A stretch of DNA of 64,000 nucleotides from an uncultured Chitinophagaceae bacterium (GCA_937873715.1 CALMYJ010000029.1:94855-158854), one strand, 5' to 3'; positions 53,355-62,851 are shown, numbered from the stretch's first letter. Notes: generated from the letters alone by a model not told the origin. Numbers and translations: made by a program.

Positions 53355-54122
53355 ATGGGCTACAAATCACTTCTGCTCCTGCTGGCACCTGCCTGCTGCG
53401 GGCATTCTTCCGACAAAGCAACCCTGCAACAGCAAAGCGAAATAGATACTGCCGACACGGGGTATGCTGCTGTTAAAAACATTCCTTTACCAAAGGGATA
53501 CACCCGGTTGCACACCGATACCACTGCATTTGCGTATTGGCTGCGCCAGGCAGGGCTAAAAAAAGACAAAACAGTATACCTCTACAACGGGCAACCTAAA
53601 ACCAACCAGCATGCCCAGTTTGCCGTTTTAAATATCAGCATTGGTGATAAAAATTTACAACAATGTGCCGATGCGGTAATGCGGTTGAGGGCCGAGTACC
53701 TGTACCAGCACAAGCGATACAGCGAAATCAGTTTTACAGATTATGGGGGCACTGTGTACACCTATAGTCCGCCTTATAACCGGCAACGCTTTACACAATA
53801 TTTGTATAAAGTATTTGGCAGTTGCGGTACGGCATCGTTAGCCAGGCAGCTAAGGCAAAAAAACATACAGTTGGTTGAGCCGGGAGATGTATTGATAAGG
53901 GGTGGCTTTCCCGGGCATGCTGCCCTGGTAATGGATGTTGCCATAAATGCTGCCGGAAAAAGAATATTCCTGCTGGCACAAAGCTATATGCCGGCACAGG
54001 ATATTCATATACTGGTAAACCCGGCTAATGATACACTGTCGCCCTGGTATGCGGTAAGTGATGACAGGTATATACAAACACCGGAATATATTTTTGAGAA
54101 AACTGAATTAAAGTGTTGGTAA
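53355..54122 (+). CDS. DUF4846 domain predicted lipoprotein
   Basis: 255 residues. The start MGYKSLLLLLAPACCGHSSD is signal-like with a Cys pair at the expected cleavage site, a plausible but imperfect lipobox. Conserved blocks: IPLPKGYTRLHTDTTAFAYWLRQ, VYLYNGQPKTNQHAQFAVLNI, QQCADAVMRLRAEYLY, PGDVLIRGGFPGHAALVMDV and LLAQSYMPAQDIHILVNP. These fit DUF4846, a family of Bacteroidota whose function I do not know. The GDVLIRGGFPGHA and AQSYMPAQ patches have the look of an NlpC/P60-like or related hydrolase fold, which is only a suggestion. It ends in front of a bidirectional terminator shared with the tRNA gene. Confidence 0.85.
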   Translation: MGYKSLLLLLAPACCGHSSDKATLQQQSEIDTADTGYAAVKNIPLPKGYTRLHTDTTAFAYWLRQAGLKKDKTVYLYNGQPKTNQHAQFAVLNISIGDKNLQQCADAVMRLRAEYLYQHKRYSEISFTDYGGTVYTYSPPYNRQRFTQYLYKVFGSCGTASLARQLRQKNIQLVEPGDVLIRGGFPGHAALVMDVAINAAGKRIFLLAQSYMPAQDIHILVNPANDTLSPWYAVSDDRYIQTPEYIFEKTELKCW

Positions 54123-54131
54123 GGCTAATAA

Positions 54132-54157
54132 AAAATCCCGGAGGATACCGGGATAAA
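54132..54157. terminator. Bidirectional terminator of DUF4846 gene and tRNA-Ser
   Basis: Perfect 7-bp stem ATCCCGG (54135-54141) / CCGGGAT (54148-54154) with a 6-nt loop, flanked by A-rich and T-rich runs. It lies 12 bp behind the DUF4846 stop and about 11 bp beyond the tRNA 3' end. Confidence 0.78.
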
Positions 54158-54164
54158 TTTTGTG

Positions 54165-54248
54165 CGGAGAGAGAGGGATTCGAACCCCCGGACCTTTTGG
54201 GTCAACGGTTTTCAAGACCGCCGCATTCGACCGCTCTGCCATCTCTCC
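54165..54248 (-). tRNA. tRNA-Ser (anticodon UGA)
   Basis: 84 nt. The acceptor stem GGAGAGA pairs with TCTCTCC plus G discriminator. The anticodon loop CTTGAAAA reads TGA at plus 54212-54214, decoding UCA. A long variable arm (GACCCAAAAGGTC), the serine identity feature, and the T-loop GGTTCGAATCC are present. CCA is not encoded. It shows the GGTCTTGAAAACC stem-loop shared with other tRNA-Ser(UGA). Confidence 0.97.
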
Positions 54249-54358
54249 GGGCGCAAAATAACAGTATGGCATTTTAAATGCCAAAAAAATTAATGGTAAT
54301 TTTAAATAGCCGCTGTAATCCGCTACAGTAAAGGGTTTTACCGGATAGCGCCAAACAA

Positions 54359-56473
54359 CTAAGTGTTATTTTCTTCAATTTGGCGCTCCTGCACAGGCAC
54401 CAGGTCGGCAATATCTACCGTAATGGGTATAGCGCCAAGTTGTACAATTACTTTTTTACCCCTCATTTCTTTCACCACACCTACCTGCCGGTTTTTTTTC
54501 ATTTTTACTTTATCGCCAATTTTTACTTCCCCGCCAACCTCGATAAATTTTTCAGCTAACTTTTTTTCTTTCTTTTCGGATACAATCTTTTCTTTTTGGT
54601 TGAACAGCAGGGCATGTATCATTTTTACCACTTTATCTTTATCCTCAGCTTTTCGCCATTCTATCACCATAGCTTTCAGGCGGCGCTCCATATCTTTTAA
54701 ATAGGCCAGTTTTTCTTCCGAAATTTTGTTCTGATGCTTGAGCCGCTCCACTTCCTGCCGGTGACGCTCTTTATCCATTACCTGCTCCATCTCTTTTTTC
54801 AAGCGCTCGTTTTCTTTGAGTAACCGGCTGAGCTCTTTTTTATCCGCATCAATTTTTTGTAAATCCTGTTCGGTTCGGTTCAGGAGTTTATCTAAAGTAA
54901 AATGATTGTCATCCACCAACTTTCTTGCTTTATCAATCAGCCTTTTATCTAATCCTATGCGTTCAGCAATAGAAAATGTATAGCTGCTACCTGGCTTGCC
55001 CACTATCAGTTTGTACATGGGCAGCAGATTTTTTTCATCAAACTGCATAGCGCCATTAATGATGCCCGGCACTTTATTGGCCATTACTTTAAGGTTGAGG
55101 TAATGGGTGGTAACAATGCCAAAGGAATGCTTGTGCGCCAGTTCTTCCATAATCACTTCGGCAAAAGCGCCGCCAAGGTTGGGATCACTGCCGCTGCCTA
55201 ACTCATCTATAAAAAACAATGTTTTACCATTGGCATTCTCCATGAAATGCTTCATGTTTTTCAGGTGAGAGGAGTAGGTACTCAGCTCAAATTCGAGGCT
55301 CTGTGTATCGCCTATATGTATCATCAGTTGCTTAAAAATGCCCATCTCACTATCGGGATGCACGGGCACCAGCAGGCCGCTTTGCAGCATCAGTTGCAGC
55401 AAACCCACTGTTTTTAAAGTAACCGTTTTACCACCGGCATTGGGGCCGCTTATCACCAATATCCTGTTTTTGTCATTTAGGGTAAGGCTTACCGGTATGG
55501 TTGGCTTTTGTTGTTTTTGATTAATCAGTAACAAAAGCGGATGGTAAGCTTGCAGCAGGTGTACATGCGCCTTATCCGCCAGCATAGGATGGTTGCCGCC
55601 ATAGGCAATGGCAAATTTTGCCTTAGCCTGGATAAAATCAAATTCGCCGGCAATATCAAAATAAGTTTTGAGCAATGTTGCGTATATCCCTACCTGTTGG
55701 GTAAGCTGCCGCAGGATGCGGTACACTTCCCTGCTCTCCTCATTTTCGAGTGAAAAAATTTCATTGTTCAGTTCGGTGGTTTCTTCGGGCTCGATAAAAG
55801 TGGTACGGCGGCTGTCGCTTTCGCCATGCAACACCCCTTTAATCATTCGTTTTTGTTCGGCAAATACAGCTAATACCCGGCGGCCATTCATAAAGCTTTC
55901 TTCTATATCGGCCAGGTAGCCCTGCTTGTTGAGTTTGCTTACAATACGGTCAAAAAGGCGGCGTAATTCATTTCTTTTTCTATACAGCCGCATCCTAATT
56001 TCCTGCAAGGCTTCGCTGGCACTGTCTTTTACATTGCCCGATTCATCTAGTACATCCGTTATCAGCTCACTGATGGTTTTTTCGTAGTAGGTATCTTCAA
56101 TTACTTTGGTGAGTGCAGGGTAGGCCAGTCTCCGCTCATGATCAAACCAGCGGAAAATAGATGCCGTATTTTCTGCCAGCTTATGCACCAGCAAAAATTG
56201 TTCGCCGCTGAGCACAGCGCCGGGTATAGAAAGTAGTTTTAATTCCTTGCTGATATTGGCTGCAAAATCATTGGGGAAGTACTGGCCGTGTTGCAACAGC
56301 AGTTTGTATTCGTTAGACTGCTGCAGTTCTGTTTCAATATATTCTTTTCTGGTATGTATGCGCAGGTTAGCCGCTTTGTCTTTAGCATATACGGTGCGGC
56401 AGTATTCGGCCAGCAAAGCCTGTATCTTATCAAATTCTAACTGTATGGCTGCCGAGGCAGGAAAAAATTTCAT
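54359..56473 (-). CDS. MutS2-like ATPase lacking the Smr domain
   Basis: 704 residues. The MutS core and clamp helices precede the ATPase with Walker A SGPNAGGKTVTLKT (about 340-353), LEFELSTYSSHLKNM, Walker B LFFIDELGSGSDPNLGGAFA and VTTHYLNLKVMA. A long coiled coil (LLNRTEQDLQKIDADKKELS through LKDMERRLKAMVIE) and a KOW-like end (VKIGDKVKMKKNRQVGVVKE, VQLGAIPITVDIADLV) follow. Typical MutS2 has ~780 residues and ends with an LDLRG...Smr nuclease domain, which is absent. MutS2 acts on recombination intermediates and, in some bacteria, on collided ribosomes. tRNA-Ser lies 111 bp downstream. Confidence 0.93.
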   Translation of the reverse strand: MKFFPASAAIQLEFDKIQALLAEYCRTVYAKDKAANLRIHTRKEYIETELQQSNEYKLLLQHGQYFPNDFAANISKELKLLSIPGAVLSGEQFLLVHKLAENTASIFRWFDHERRLAYPALTKVIEDTYYEKTISELITDVLDESGNVKDSASEALQEIRMRLYRKRNELRRLFDRIVSKLNKQGYLADIEESFMNGRRVLAVFAEQKRMIKGVLHGESDSRRTTFIEPEETTELNNEIFSLENEESREVYRILRQLTQQVGIYATLLKTYFDIAGEFDFIQAKAKFAIAYGGNHPMLADKAHVHLLQAYHPLLLLINQKQQKPTIPVSLTLNDKNRILVISGPNAGGKTVTLKTVGLLQLMLQSGLLVPVHPDSEMGIFKQLMIHIGDTQSLEFELSTYSSHLKNMKHFMENANGKTLFFIDELGSGSDPNLGGAFAEVIMEELAHKHSFGIVTTHYLNLKVMANKVPGIINGAMQFDEKNLLPMYKLIVGKPGSSYTFSIAERIGLDKRLIDKARKLVDDNHFTLDKLLNRTEQDLQKIDADKKELSRLLKENERLKKEMEQVMDKERHRQEVERLKHQNKISEEKLAYLKDMERRLKAMVIEWRKAEDKDKVVKMIHALLFNQKEKIVSEKKEKKLAEKFIEVGGEVKIGDKVKMKKNRQVGVVKEMRGKKVIVQLGAIPITVDIADLVPVQERQIEENNT

Positions 56474-56581
56474 TTAACCTAAAATAAATTTTGCTGGCAA
56501 AAGTACGGTTAATGTGATGAAGGCTGCTATACCGTGAAAGTGAAACTGGCAGGCTGCGTACAACAATTACAGACCCCTACC

Positions 56582-56905
56582 CTAAAATCGCCTGCCTACC
56601 CTGCTGTTGAGATAATTTTTATACTGCCGCAACTGCTCTTTGGTATTACTGCTGTGCATGGCCTGCTTAAAGCGCCGGGTTGTTTCAGGTGTATAGGTAA
56701 ACCCCTGCCATTTTGAGGTAAAAAGGCTGCTTCCACCGGTATTTGTTTTCTGCACAGGCTGGCTCCTTACCCATTCTTCGTATTCTGCTTTTCGTTTGGC
56801 CGCAAGGGTTGATTGCATGGCCTGCCATTCTGCTGCAATTCTTTTTCGGTACCCGGCCATTGATGCTTCCACTTTTATGCCGAGAGCACTATCCATTTCA
56901 ACCAT
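56582..56905 (-). CDS. Small charged protein of unknown function
   Basis: 107 residues (M1, or M4 as alternative). It is rich in Arg, Lys and Gln, with a helical first half (SMAGYRKRIAAEWQAMQSTL AAKRKAEYEEW pattern) and no signal peptide. I recognise no family. It is on the mutS2 strand, 108 bp upstream, and has no competing gene on the other strand. Its amino-acid composition is protein-like, supporting a genuine gene; moderate confidence. Confidence 0.5.
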   Translation of the reverse strand: MVEMDSALGIKVEASMAGYRKRIAAEWQAMQSTLAAKRKAEYEEWVRSQPVQKTNTGGSSLFTSKWQGFTYTPETTRRFKQAMHSSNTKEQLRQYKNYLNSRVGRRF

Positions 56906-57019
56906 CCGGTTACTGATGACTGGATGGCTTCGAACCTGTAATTTTAATTATATGAAGAATGACTACTACAATTAAATTAATACAAAGTAAAATGCGTACG
57001 AATAAAAATCATAATTTAT

Positions 57020-57050
57020 TTTGATATCCGTCATGCACCGCTATGGTTTG
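57020..57050 (+). promoter_or_regulatory. Candidate promoter of the universal stress protein cluster
   Basis: TTTG (57020-57023), 18 bp, then TATGGTTTG (57042-57050). This resembles TTTG-N19-TAnnTTTG but with one extra base inside the -7 element. The start codon is 32 bp downstream. Confidence 0.25.
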
Positions 57051-57082
57051 AAATTGTAGTTTTACCATCATAAAACAACTGT

Positions 57083-57931
57083 ATGCCAACAATACTTGTA
57101 CCAACCGATTTTTCTGTTCCTGCAACACATGCTGCTAACCTGGCTGCTGCTATCGCAAAAAAATCAGGTGCCGCTATATTGCTCTTTCATGCTATTGAAC
57201 CGGTAACAGAAAAAATAAGACAGCCCTTTGCGTTATTAGATAAATTATCTGCAGAAATGAAAAGCGCTGCAGAAAAAAACATGGAGCATTTTTCGCTGGG
57301 GCTACAGCTACGTTTTCCCGGGGTTACGGTGCATACAGCACTGGAAGAAGGTAACCCGGTACAGGCTGTATTGGAAGCGGCTGCCCAATACCAGCCCGAG
57401 CTGATTGTAATGGGCACAAAGGGGGCCAGCAGCCTGCAGGAAATTATAATTGGCAGTGTAGCCGCAGGCATCATCGGCAAATCTGCCTGCCCGGTTTTAA
57501 TCATTCCTGATGAAGCCCTGCATATATCTATCGAAGAAATATTAATAACCACCAACCAGTTTGAAAAAGCCCCTGCCCTGCTGCAACCGTTGATTAACCT
57601 GGCCAGGTTATTCAACGCAACAGTAGATGTGGCCGTATTTCTAGACACAGATACTGCAGGCGCCAACGATTATCTTACAGGCAGCAGGCAAATAGAACAG
57701 TATACACACTACCTCCAAAAAACATTTGAAGGCATCCGCTTTAAAGGCCAAGTGCTGGATGGTAAAGCATTTGAAACAACCATCAGCCAATATTGCAGCA
57801 CCCATAAAATAGATTGTATCTGTATGTTCACTTATCCTAAGAGTATCTGGGAAAAGCTGCTGCAAAAAAGTGCTACCAGAAAAATGGCTTATCATACCCA
57901 TATCCCACTGTTAGCCATTCCTGTAAAATAA
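57083..57931 (+). CDS. Universal stress protein, tandem UspA domains (1)
   Basis: 282 residues made of two UspA units. The first is complete with TILVPTDFSVPATHAANLAA, LIVMGTKGASSLQEIIIGSV (the G-2x-G-9x-GS ATP-binding motif) and CPVLIIPDEA. The second half (ISIEEILITTNQFEKAPALL, HKIDCICMFTYPKSIWEKLL, HIPLLAIPVK) keeps the fold but not the nucleotide motif. Tandem UspA proteins serve in stress or energy-limitation signalling. It is 18 bp upstream of a second gene of the same architecture. Confidence 0.93.
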   Translation: MPTILVPTDFSVPATHAANLAAAIAKKSGAAILLFHAIEPVTEKIRQPFALLDKLSAEMKSAAEKNMEHFSLGLQLRFPGVTVHTALEEGNPVQAVLEAAAQYQPELIVMGTKGASSLQEIIIGSVAAGIIGKSACPVLIIPDEALHISIEEILITTNQFEKAPALLQPLINLARLFNATVDVAVFLDTDTAGANDYLTGSRQIEQYTHYLQKTFEGIRFKGQVLDGKAFETTISQYCSTHKIDCICMFTYPKSIWEKLLQKSATRKMAYHTHIPLLAIPVK

Positions 57932-57949
57932 TTTGATAAAAAATGTACC

Positions 57950-58798
57950 ATGAACAGAATAGTAGTACCGGTTGATTTTTCAACCACTTCCGAAAAAGCT
58001 TTTGAATACGCTCTGCATATTGCTGCAAAAACCAAAGGCAGTATTATGCTGTATCATAATTACAAGCCGCTCGAAAGCCCTTTTGTAGATACCGTAGCTG
58101 CAAGAGAAGCCTACAACAATACGATGCTGCAAGACCACGAATTACAATTAACAGCATTTAAAAATAAAGTTTCGGCCGCATGGCCGGGTATTACTATAAC
58201 TACAGTGGTAGAGCCAGCGCCGCTGATTGATAATTTACTGGAGTATATACATGCCCGGGAGGCAGATTTAATTGTAATGGGTACACAGGGCGCAACAGGT
58301 TTAAAAAAAGTAATCATTGGCTCGGTTGCCGAAAGAGTGGTAAAAAAATCACCTATACCGGTATTGCTGGTTCCTGAAAATTTTGAATGGAAAGACCCTT
58401 CCTGTTTTGTATTTGCCACCAGTTTTGAACCAGCCGACCGCCATGCGCTGCAAACGGTACTACCTATCGCAAAAGCATTTGGGGCATCGGTAACCGTTGT
58501 ACATCTCAGCAGCGATTACCTCAGTCACGCAGAAAAAGAGCAGGAGCAGGCAGCATTTAACCAATATGCCCAACTGCTGCAAAGTGAATTTTCGGAGGAA
58601 CAGCTATCCTTTAAACTGGCACATACCTCATCCCTGCTTACTGGTATGGAAACCCTGCACCACAGTATTCCTTACGACCTGGCCGTACTGGTAAGGCGTG
58701 AAAAAACCTTTCTCGAAAAATTCTTTATCGACAGCTTTACCACCAATATGGCTTATGTTACCCGGTGGCCCTTACTGGTAGTGCCTGCTGTTCACTAA
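57950..58798 (+). CDS. Universal stress protein, tandem UspA domains (2)
   Basis: 282 residues, same length and layout as the preceding gene. The first domain has RIVVPVDFSTTSEKAFEYAL, LIVMGTQGATGLKKVIIGSV (ATP motif kept) and PIPVLLVPENF. The second has CFVFATSFEPADRHALQTVL, LAVLVRREKTFLEKFF and WPLLVVPAVH without the motif. Similarity in architecture but modest identity suggests an old duplication. Followed after 126 bp by the exchanger gene on the same strand. Confidence 0.93.
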   Translation: MNRIVVPVDFSTTSEKAFEYALHIAAKTKGSIMLYHNYKPLESPFVDTVAAREAYNNTMLQDHELQLTAFKNKVSAAWPGITITTVVEPAPLIDNLLEYIHAREADLIVMGTQGATGLKKVIIGSVAERVVKKSPIPVLLVPENFEWKDPSCFVFATSFEPADRHALQTVLPIAKAFGASVTVVHLSSDYLSHAEKEQEQAAFNQYAQLLQSEFSEEQLSFKLAHTSSLLTGMETLHHSIPYDLAVLVRREKTFLEKFFIDSFTTNMAYVTRWPLLVVPAVH

Positions 58799-58924
58799 AT
58801 AAACAGCCGATACCGCACAGCATGATAGCCTGAACAGGTTTAACATTTGTACACCCGTTGTGCTAACTTTAGGCAGCTTCACCCGGTTGCATCGTGATAT
58901 AAGTAGTAACATTAAAAAACTGCT

Positions 58925-59923
58925 ATGAGTAATTTATTCCTGTACATAGCTGGGTTTGCGGCAAGCGCAACCCTCGTTATTTACAGTGGTACCAAACTGG
59001 CAAAGTACGGCGATATCATTGCTGAAGTATCGGGCATGGGCAAAGCCTGGTTTGGGCTTATATTAATGGCGGCCGTTACCTCGTTGCCTGAATTATTTAC
59101 CGGTGTTAGTGCCGTACTGTTTGTTGGATCGCCGGATATCGCTGTGGGTGATATTATGGGTAGCTGTGCCTTTAATCTGCTTATACTGGCTATACTGGAT
59201 TATTTTATCAAAGGCAGGCCCATTTCATCTGCCGTAAGCAAATCGCATATTCTGGCAGGCTTTTTTAGTATTTTACTGGTAACCCTTGCCGTTATTGCCA
59301 TTGTTTTTAACAGTAGTTTCCCGGTAATTGGTTGGTTCAGCAGTTCATCCTTATTATTGGGTGCAGTATATATTATTGCCATTTTCCTGCTTTTCAGGCA
59401 GGAGCAGCAAGGCATTACACGCCAGCCTGCCCAGGCCGTACCAGCAGTTATACCAGTACAAACTGCAGTAAAAAAATATACCGGTTTTGCGCTGCTGGTA
59501 ATTGCCGGGGCTTTACTACTGCCCTGGTTTGCCGATCATATTGCCGATGCCACCGGCCTAAGTAAATCATTTACCGGCACATTGCTGGTTGCCGCCACCA
59601 CTTCACTGCCCGAACTAACGGTATCGGTTGCAGCAGTACGTATGGGCAGCCCTGATATAGCTGTAGGTAATTTGCTGGGCAGTAATATTTTTAACCTGCT
59701 TATCCTTTCGCTGGATGATTTGCTGTACAGCAGTGGCCCCATACTGGCTGCCACAAGCCCCAACCATGCCTTAAGCGGTTTATTTACTTTGCTTATGACA
59801 GCCATTGCCGGCATAGGCATACTAATAAGTGTACCCAAAAAACGCTTTGCATTAGCTGCAGATGCAGCTATCATCATAGTTTTATACCTTGTACTGGTTA
59901 CCACTTTGTATCATTTAAAATAA
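58925..59923 (+). CDS. CaCA family Na+/Ca2+ (or H+/Ca2+) exchanger
   Basis: 332 residues, about ten TM helices in two inverted halves. The alpha-repeat signatures carry the ion-binding acidic residues: alpha-1 TSLPELFTGVSAVLFVGSPD with IAVGDIMGSCAFNL, alpha-2 TTSLPELTVSVAAVRMGSPD with IAVGNLLGSNIFNLLIL. The Glu in each TSLPE and Asp/Asn in the repeats are conserved. It would use a Na+ or H+ gradient to expel Ca2+ across the inner membrane. The stop is 7 bp before the P-type ATPase start. Confidence 0.93.
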   Translation: MSNLFLYIAGFAASATLVIYSGTKLAKYGDIIAEVSGMGKAWFGLILMAAVTSLPELFTGVSAVLFVGSPDIAVGDIMGSCAFNLLILAILDYFIKGRPISSAVSKSHILAGFFSILLVTLAVIAIVFNSSFPVIGWFSSSSLLLGAVYIIAIFLLFRQEQQGITRQPAQAVPAVIPVQTAVKKYTGFALLVIAGALLLPWFADHIADATGLSKSFTGTLLVAATTSLPELTVSVAAVRMGSPDIAVGNLLGSNIFNLLILSLDDLLYSSGPILAATSPNHALSGLFTLLMTAIAGIGILISVPKKRFALAADAAIIIVLYLVLVTTLYHLK

Positions 59924-59929
59924 TTCAGG

Positions 59930-62497
59930 ATGAACTGGCACCGCTTAAGCATAAACGAAGTGTACGAGTTAATGAGCACCGGCCCAAAGGGCCTTAGCAC
60001 TATTAAGGCCGAGGAAAGATTAGCCCAATATGGCATGAACGAATTGCAGGAAGGCAAAAAGAAAAGTATTGCCGCTATTATGCTGGCCCAGTTTACCGAT
60101 ATCATGATATTGATACTGCTGGCGGCCGCTGTTATATCGGGCTTTATCGGCGATTTTACCGATACAATTGTGATACTCATCATAGTACTGCTGAATGCCA
60201 TCATTGGCTTTATACAGGAGTACCGTGCCGAGCAGGCCATGCAGGCACTAAAGCAAATGGCTGCCACACAAAGCAAAGTACTGCGTAATGGCGAAGTGCA
60301 ATGGGTATCCTCTAAAGAACTGGTGCCTGGCGACATCGTGTTATTGGAAGCCGGTAATGCCGTACCTGCCGATTTACGCCTGGCCGAATCGGTAAACCTG
60401 CGCATTGAAGAAGCGCCACTTACCGGCGAATCGCATGCCGTGGAAAAAACTACTGCACCGCTTGAAACCGATGATTTGCCCGCAGGCGACAAAACCAATA
60501 TGGCTTTTAAAGGCACACATGTTACTTATGGCAGGGGTACAGGCATTGTAACCTCTACGGGTATGCAAACAGAAATTGGCCTTATCGCCAAAATGCTGCA
60601 GGGCGATGAAGCACAAACGCCATTACAACAAAGAATGGCTTCTTTTGGTAAAAAACTGTCGGTGCTGGTATTACTGCTTTGTGTGGTATTTTTTGTAACC
60701 GGCTGGTTAAGGGGTGAGCCTGTTGTAAAAATGGTACTCACCAGTATTTCCCTTGCGGTAGCCGCCATACCCGAAGCACTGCCGGCTGTAATTACCATAT
60801 CGCTGGCATTAGCGGCAAGGCGTATGATTAAAGTAAACAGCCTGATAAGAAAGCTACCCGCTGTAGAAACGCTTGGCTCGGTAACCTATATCTGTACCGA
60901 CAAAACCGGTACCCTTACCAAAAACAAAATGCATGTAGAAGAGGTATATACTGATGGCCAGTGCTGGGGTAACGGTAGCCTTCAGCTAAATAGCTTAACG
61001 GAACAACAATTGCTGCTCCTGCGTTCCTTTGCCCTCAATAATGATGCTGAACTGCTCAGCGATAATACCATCAGCGGCGACAGCACCGAAGTAGCGCTGC
61101 TTGAAATGGCACAGCATATCGGCATCAACCGCAACGAGTGGCCCAGGGTGGCTGAAATACCTTTTGATTCGGAAAGAAAATTGATGACCACATTTCATGA
61201 CACCGGTGAGGGCATTATTGCTTTAACCAAAGGTGCCCCTGATGTGCTTATTGCCCGCTGTACAGATCACAACAAAGCGGCTTTACTGCAGGCTGTAGAT
61301 GCAATGGCCGAAAAGGGCTATCGTGTGCTGGGATTTGCCTGGAAAAAACTGGATGGCCCGGTAAATAACCCTTCCAGCAACAGCTATGAAAATGATTTAC
61401 AGTTCCTGGGGCTTGCCGGCATTATCGATCCGCCCAGGGATGAGGTTACCGAGGCAGTAGCCAGTTGTAAAACGGCAGGCATTGTACCGGTTATGATTAC
61501 AGGCGACCATCCGCTTACCGCCAGGAATATTGCCGAAAGGATCGGCATCATCAACAGTGAGCAGGATATAACCATTACCGGCCAGCAACTGGCGGCCATG
61601 GAAGAAGATTTGTATCTGGCCAAAGCCGAAAAAATAAAAGTGTATGCCCGTGTATCGCCGGAGCAAAAATTACAAATTGTAAAAGCATTGCAGCAAAAGG
61701 GACATTTTGTAGCTATGACCGGCGATGGCGTAAATGATGCCCCCTCATTAAAAAGGGCAAATATTGGCATTGCCATGGGTATAACAGGTACGGATGTATC
61801 CAAAGAGGCGGCACACATGATTTTGCTCGACGATAATTTTTCCACGATTGTAAAAGCAATAAAAGAGGGCCGGAGAATTTATGACAATATCCTGAAGTTT
61901 ATAAAATACCTGATGACCACCAATGCCGGCGAGCTGTGGACTTTGTTGCTTGGCCCCATGCTGGGCTTGCCCGTTGCTTTATTGCCGATACATATTCTTT
62001 GGATTAATCTTGTATCCGATGGGTTGCCTGCTATCTCTCTTTCATTTGAAAAAGCGGAAAAAGATATTATGAACCGTCCACCCCGGCCACCGCAGCAAAC
62101 CGTATTTGCTGATGGGCGTGGGCTGCACATTGTATGGGTTGGGCTATTCATGGCCGGTATTGCACTGGCAGCACAGGCATGGGCTATCCGCAACAACCTG
62201 CACTGGCAAACAATTGTATTTAACGTACTGTGCCTGTCGCAAATGGGGCATGTACTGGCCATCCGCTCGGAGCGGCGTTCGCTTTTCAGTATTGGTCTTT
62301 TTTCCAACAAGCCAATGCTGGGGGCTGTAATCATTGCACTGCTGCTTCAACTGGCTGTTACCTATGTACCTTTTTTACAACCGGTGTTTAAAACAGAGAG
62401 TCTTACACTTACCGAGTTCCTTGTTACAGGAGCCGCATCGGTGCTGGTGTTTATTGCTGTGGAAATTGAAAAATTCTTTACAGGAAGGAGAAAATGA
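59930..62497 (+). CDS. SERCA-like Ca2+-transporting P-type ATPase
   Basis: 855 residues. The phosphorylated Asp324 is in CTDKTGTLTKNK; TGES is in LTGESHAVEK; the hinge is MTGDGVNDAPSLKRANIGIAMG. Ca2+ ligands as in SERCA are all present: M4 AAIPEALPAV (Glu), M5 NAGELW (Asn, Glu), M6 NLVSDGLPA (Asn, Ser for Thr, Asp). Hence a P2A/P2B calcium pump rather than Mg2+ or K+ type. N- and C-termini are short with no calmodulin-like extension. It directly follows the exchanger gene (7 bp), making a calcium-efflux pair. Confidence 0.93.
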   Translation: MNWHRLSINEVYELMSTGPKGLSTIKAEERLAQYGMNELQEGKKKSIAAIMLAQFTDIMILILLAAAVISGFIGDFTDTIVILIIVLLNAIIGFIQEYRAEQAMQALKQMAATQSKVLRNGEVQWVSSKELVPGDIVLLEAGNAVPADLRLAESVNLRIEEAPLTGESHAVEKTTAPLETDDLPAGDKTNMAFKGTHVTYGRGTGIVTSTGMQTEIGLIAKMLQGDEAQTPLQQRMASFGKKLSVLVLLLCVVFFVTGWLRGEPVVKMVLTSISLAVAAIPEALPAVITISLALAARRMIKVNSLIRKLPAVETLGSVTYICTDKTGTLTKNKMHVEEVYTDGQCWGNGSLQLNSLTEQQLLLLRSFALNNDAELLSDNTISGDSTEVALLEMAQHIGINRNEWPRVAEIPFDSERKLMTTFHDTGEGIIALTKGAPDVLIARCTDHNKAALLQAVDAMAEKGYRVLGFAWKKLDGPVNNPSSNSYENDLQFLGLAGIIDPPRDEVTEAVASCKTAGIVPVMITGDHPLTARNIAERIGIINSEQDITITGQQLAAMEEDLYLAKAEKIKVYARVSPEQKLQIVKALQQKGHFVAMTGDGVNDAPSLKRANIGIAMGITGTDVSKEAAHMILLDDNFSTIVKAIKEGRRIYDNILKFIKYLMTTNAGELWTLLLGPMLGLPVALLPIHILWINLVSDGLPAISLSFEKAEKDIMNRPPRPPQQTVFADGRGLHIVWVGLFMAGIALAAQAWAIRNNLHWQTIVFNVLCLSQMGHVLAIRSERRSLFSIGLFSNKPMLGAVIIALLLQLAVTYVPFLQPVFKTESLTLTEFLVTGAASVLVFIAVEIEKFFTGRRK

Positions 62498-62851
62498 ATA
62501 GGGCGTGAGAGGGTGTAGGGCTTATGGTATATGGTAGATGGTAGATGGTAGATGGTAGATGGTATATGGTATATGGCAGATGGCTTATGGCGTATGGCAT
62601 AACTGCACTCATGTTACCTCAATATTAATTCTGCATAATTTTTTAAATACGGCACTTTTAAGTACATTTATTTTAGTTATTTCGTATTTCGCTATTTAAG
62701 TTTATAGTAATAACTACTTATTTAGCCAATGGCTGAAACTGTTGACAGAGCCATTATTATTGATTTCTTGCTTAAACTTTTGCCTGCTCATAATTTGATT
62801 GAATGTACTTGCTGGCCAATACGGCCACAGGTATTTTATCATTTATAAAAT
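62498..62851. other. Intergenic region with tandem repeat
   Basis: 354 bp between the Ca2+ ATPase and the terminal secreted protein gene. It holds the 7-bp tandem repeat at 62523-62599; the rest is AT-rich without a recognised terminator or gene. Confidence 0.5.
62523..62599. repeat. 7-bp tandem repeat (TATGGTA/GATGGTA)
   Basis: Eleven 7-bp units: TATGGTA x2, GATGGTA x4, TATGGTA x1, then four decayed units ending TATGGCA. Located 26 bp behind the Ca2+ ATPase stop. Period 7 is not coding-compatible, so it is probably a slipped-strand array. Confidence 0.85.
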
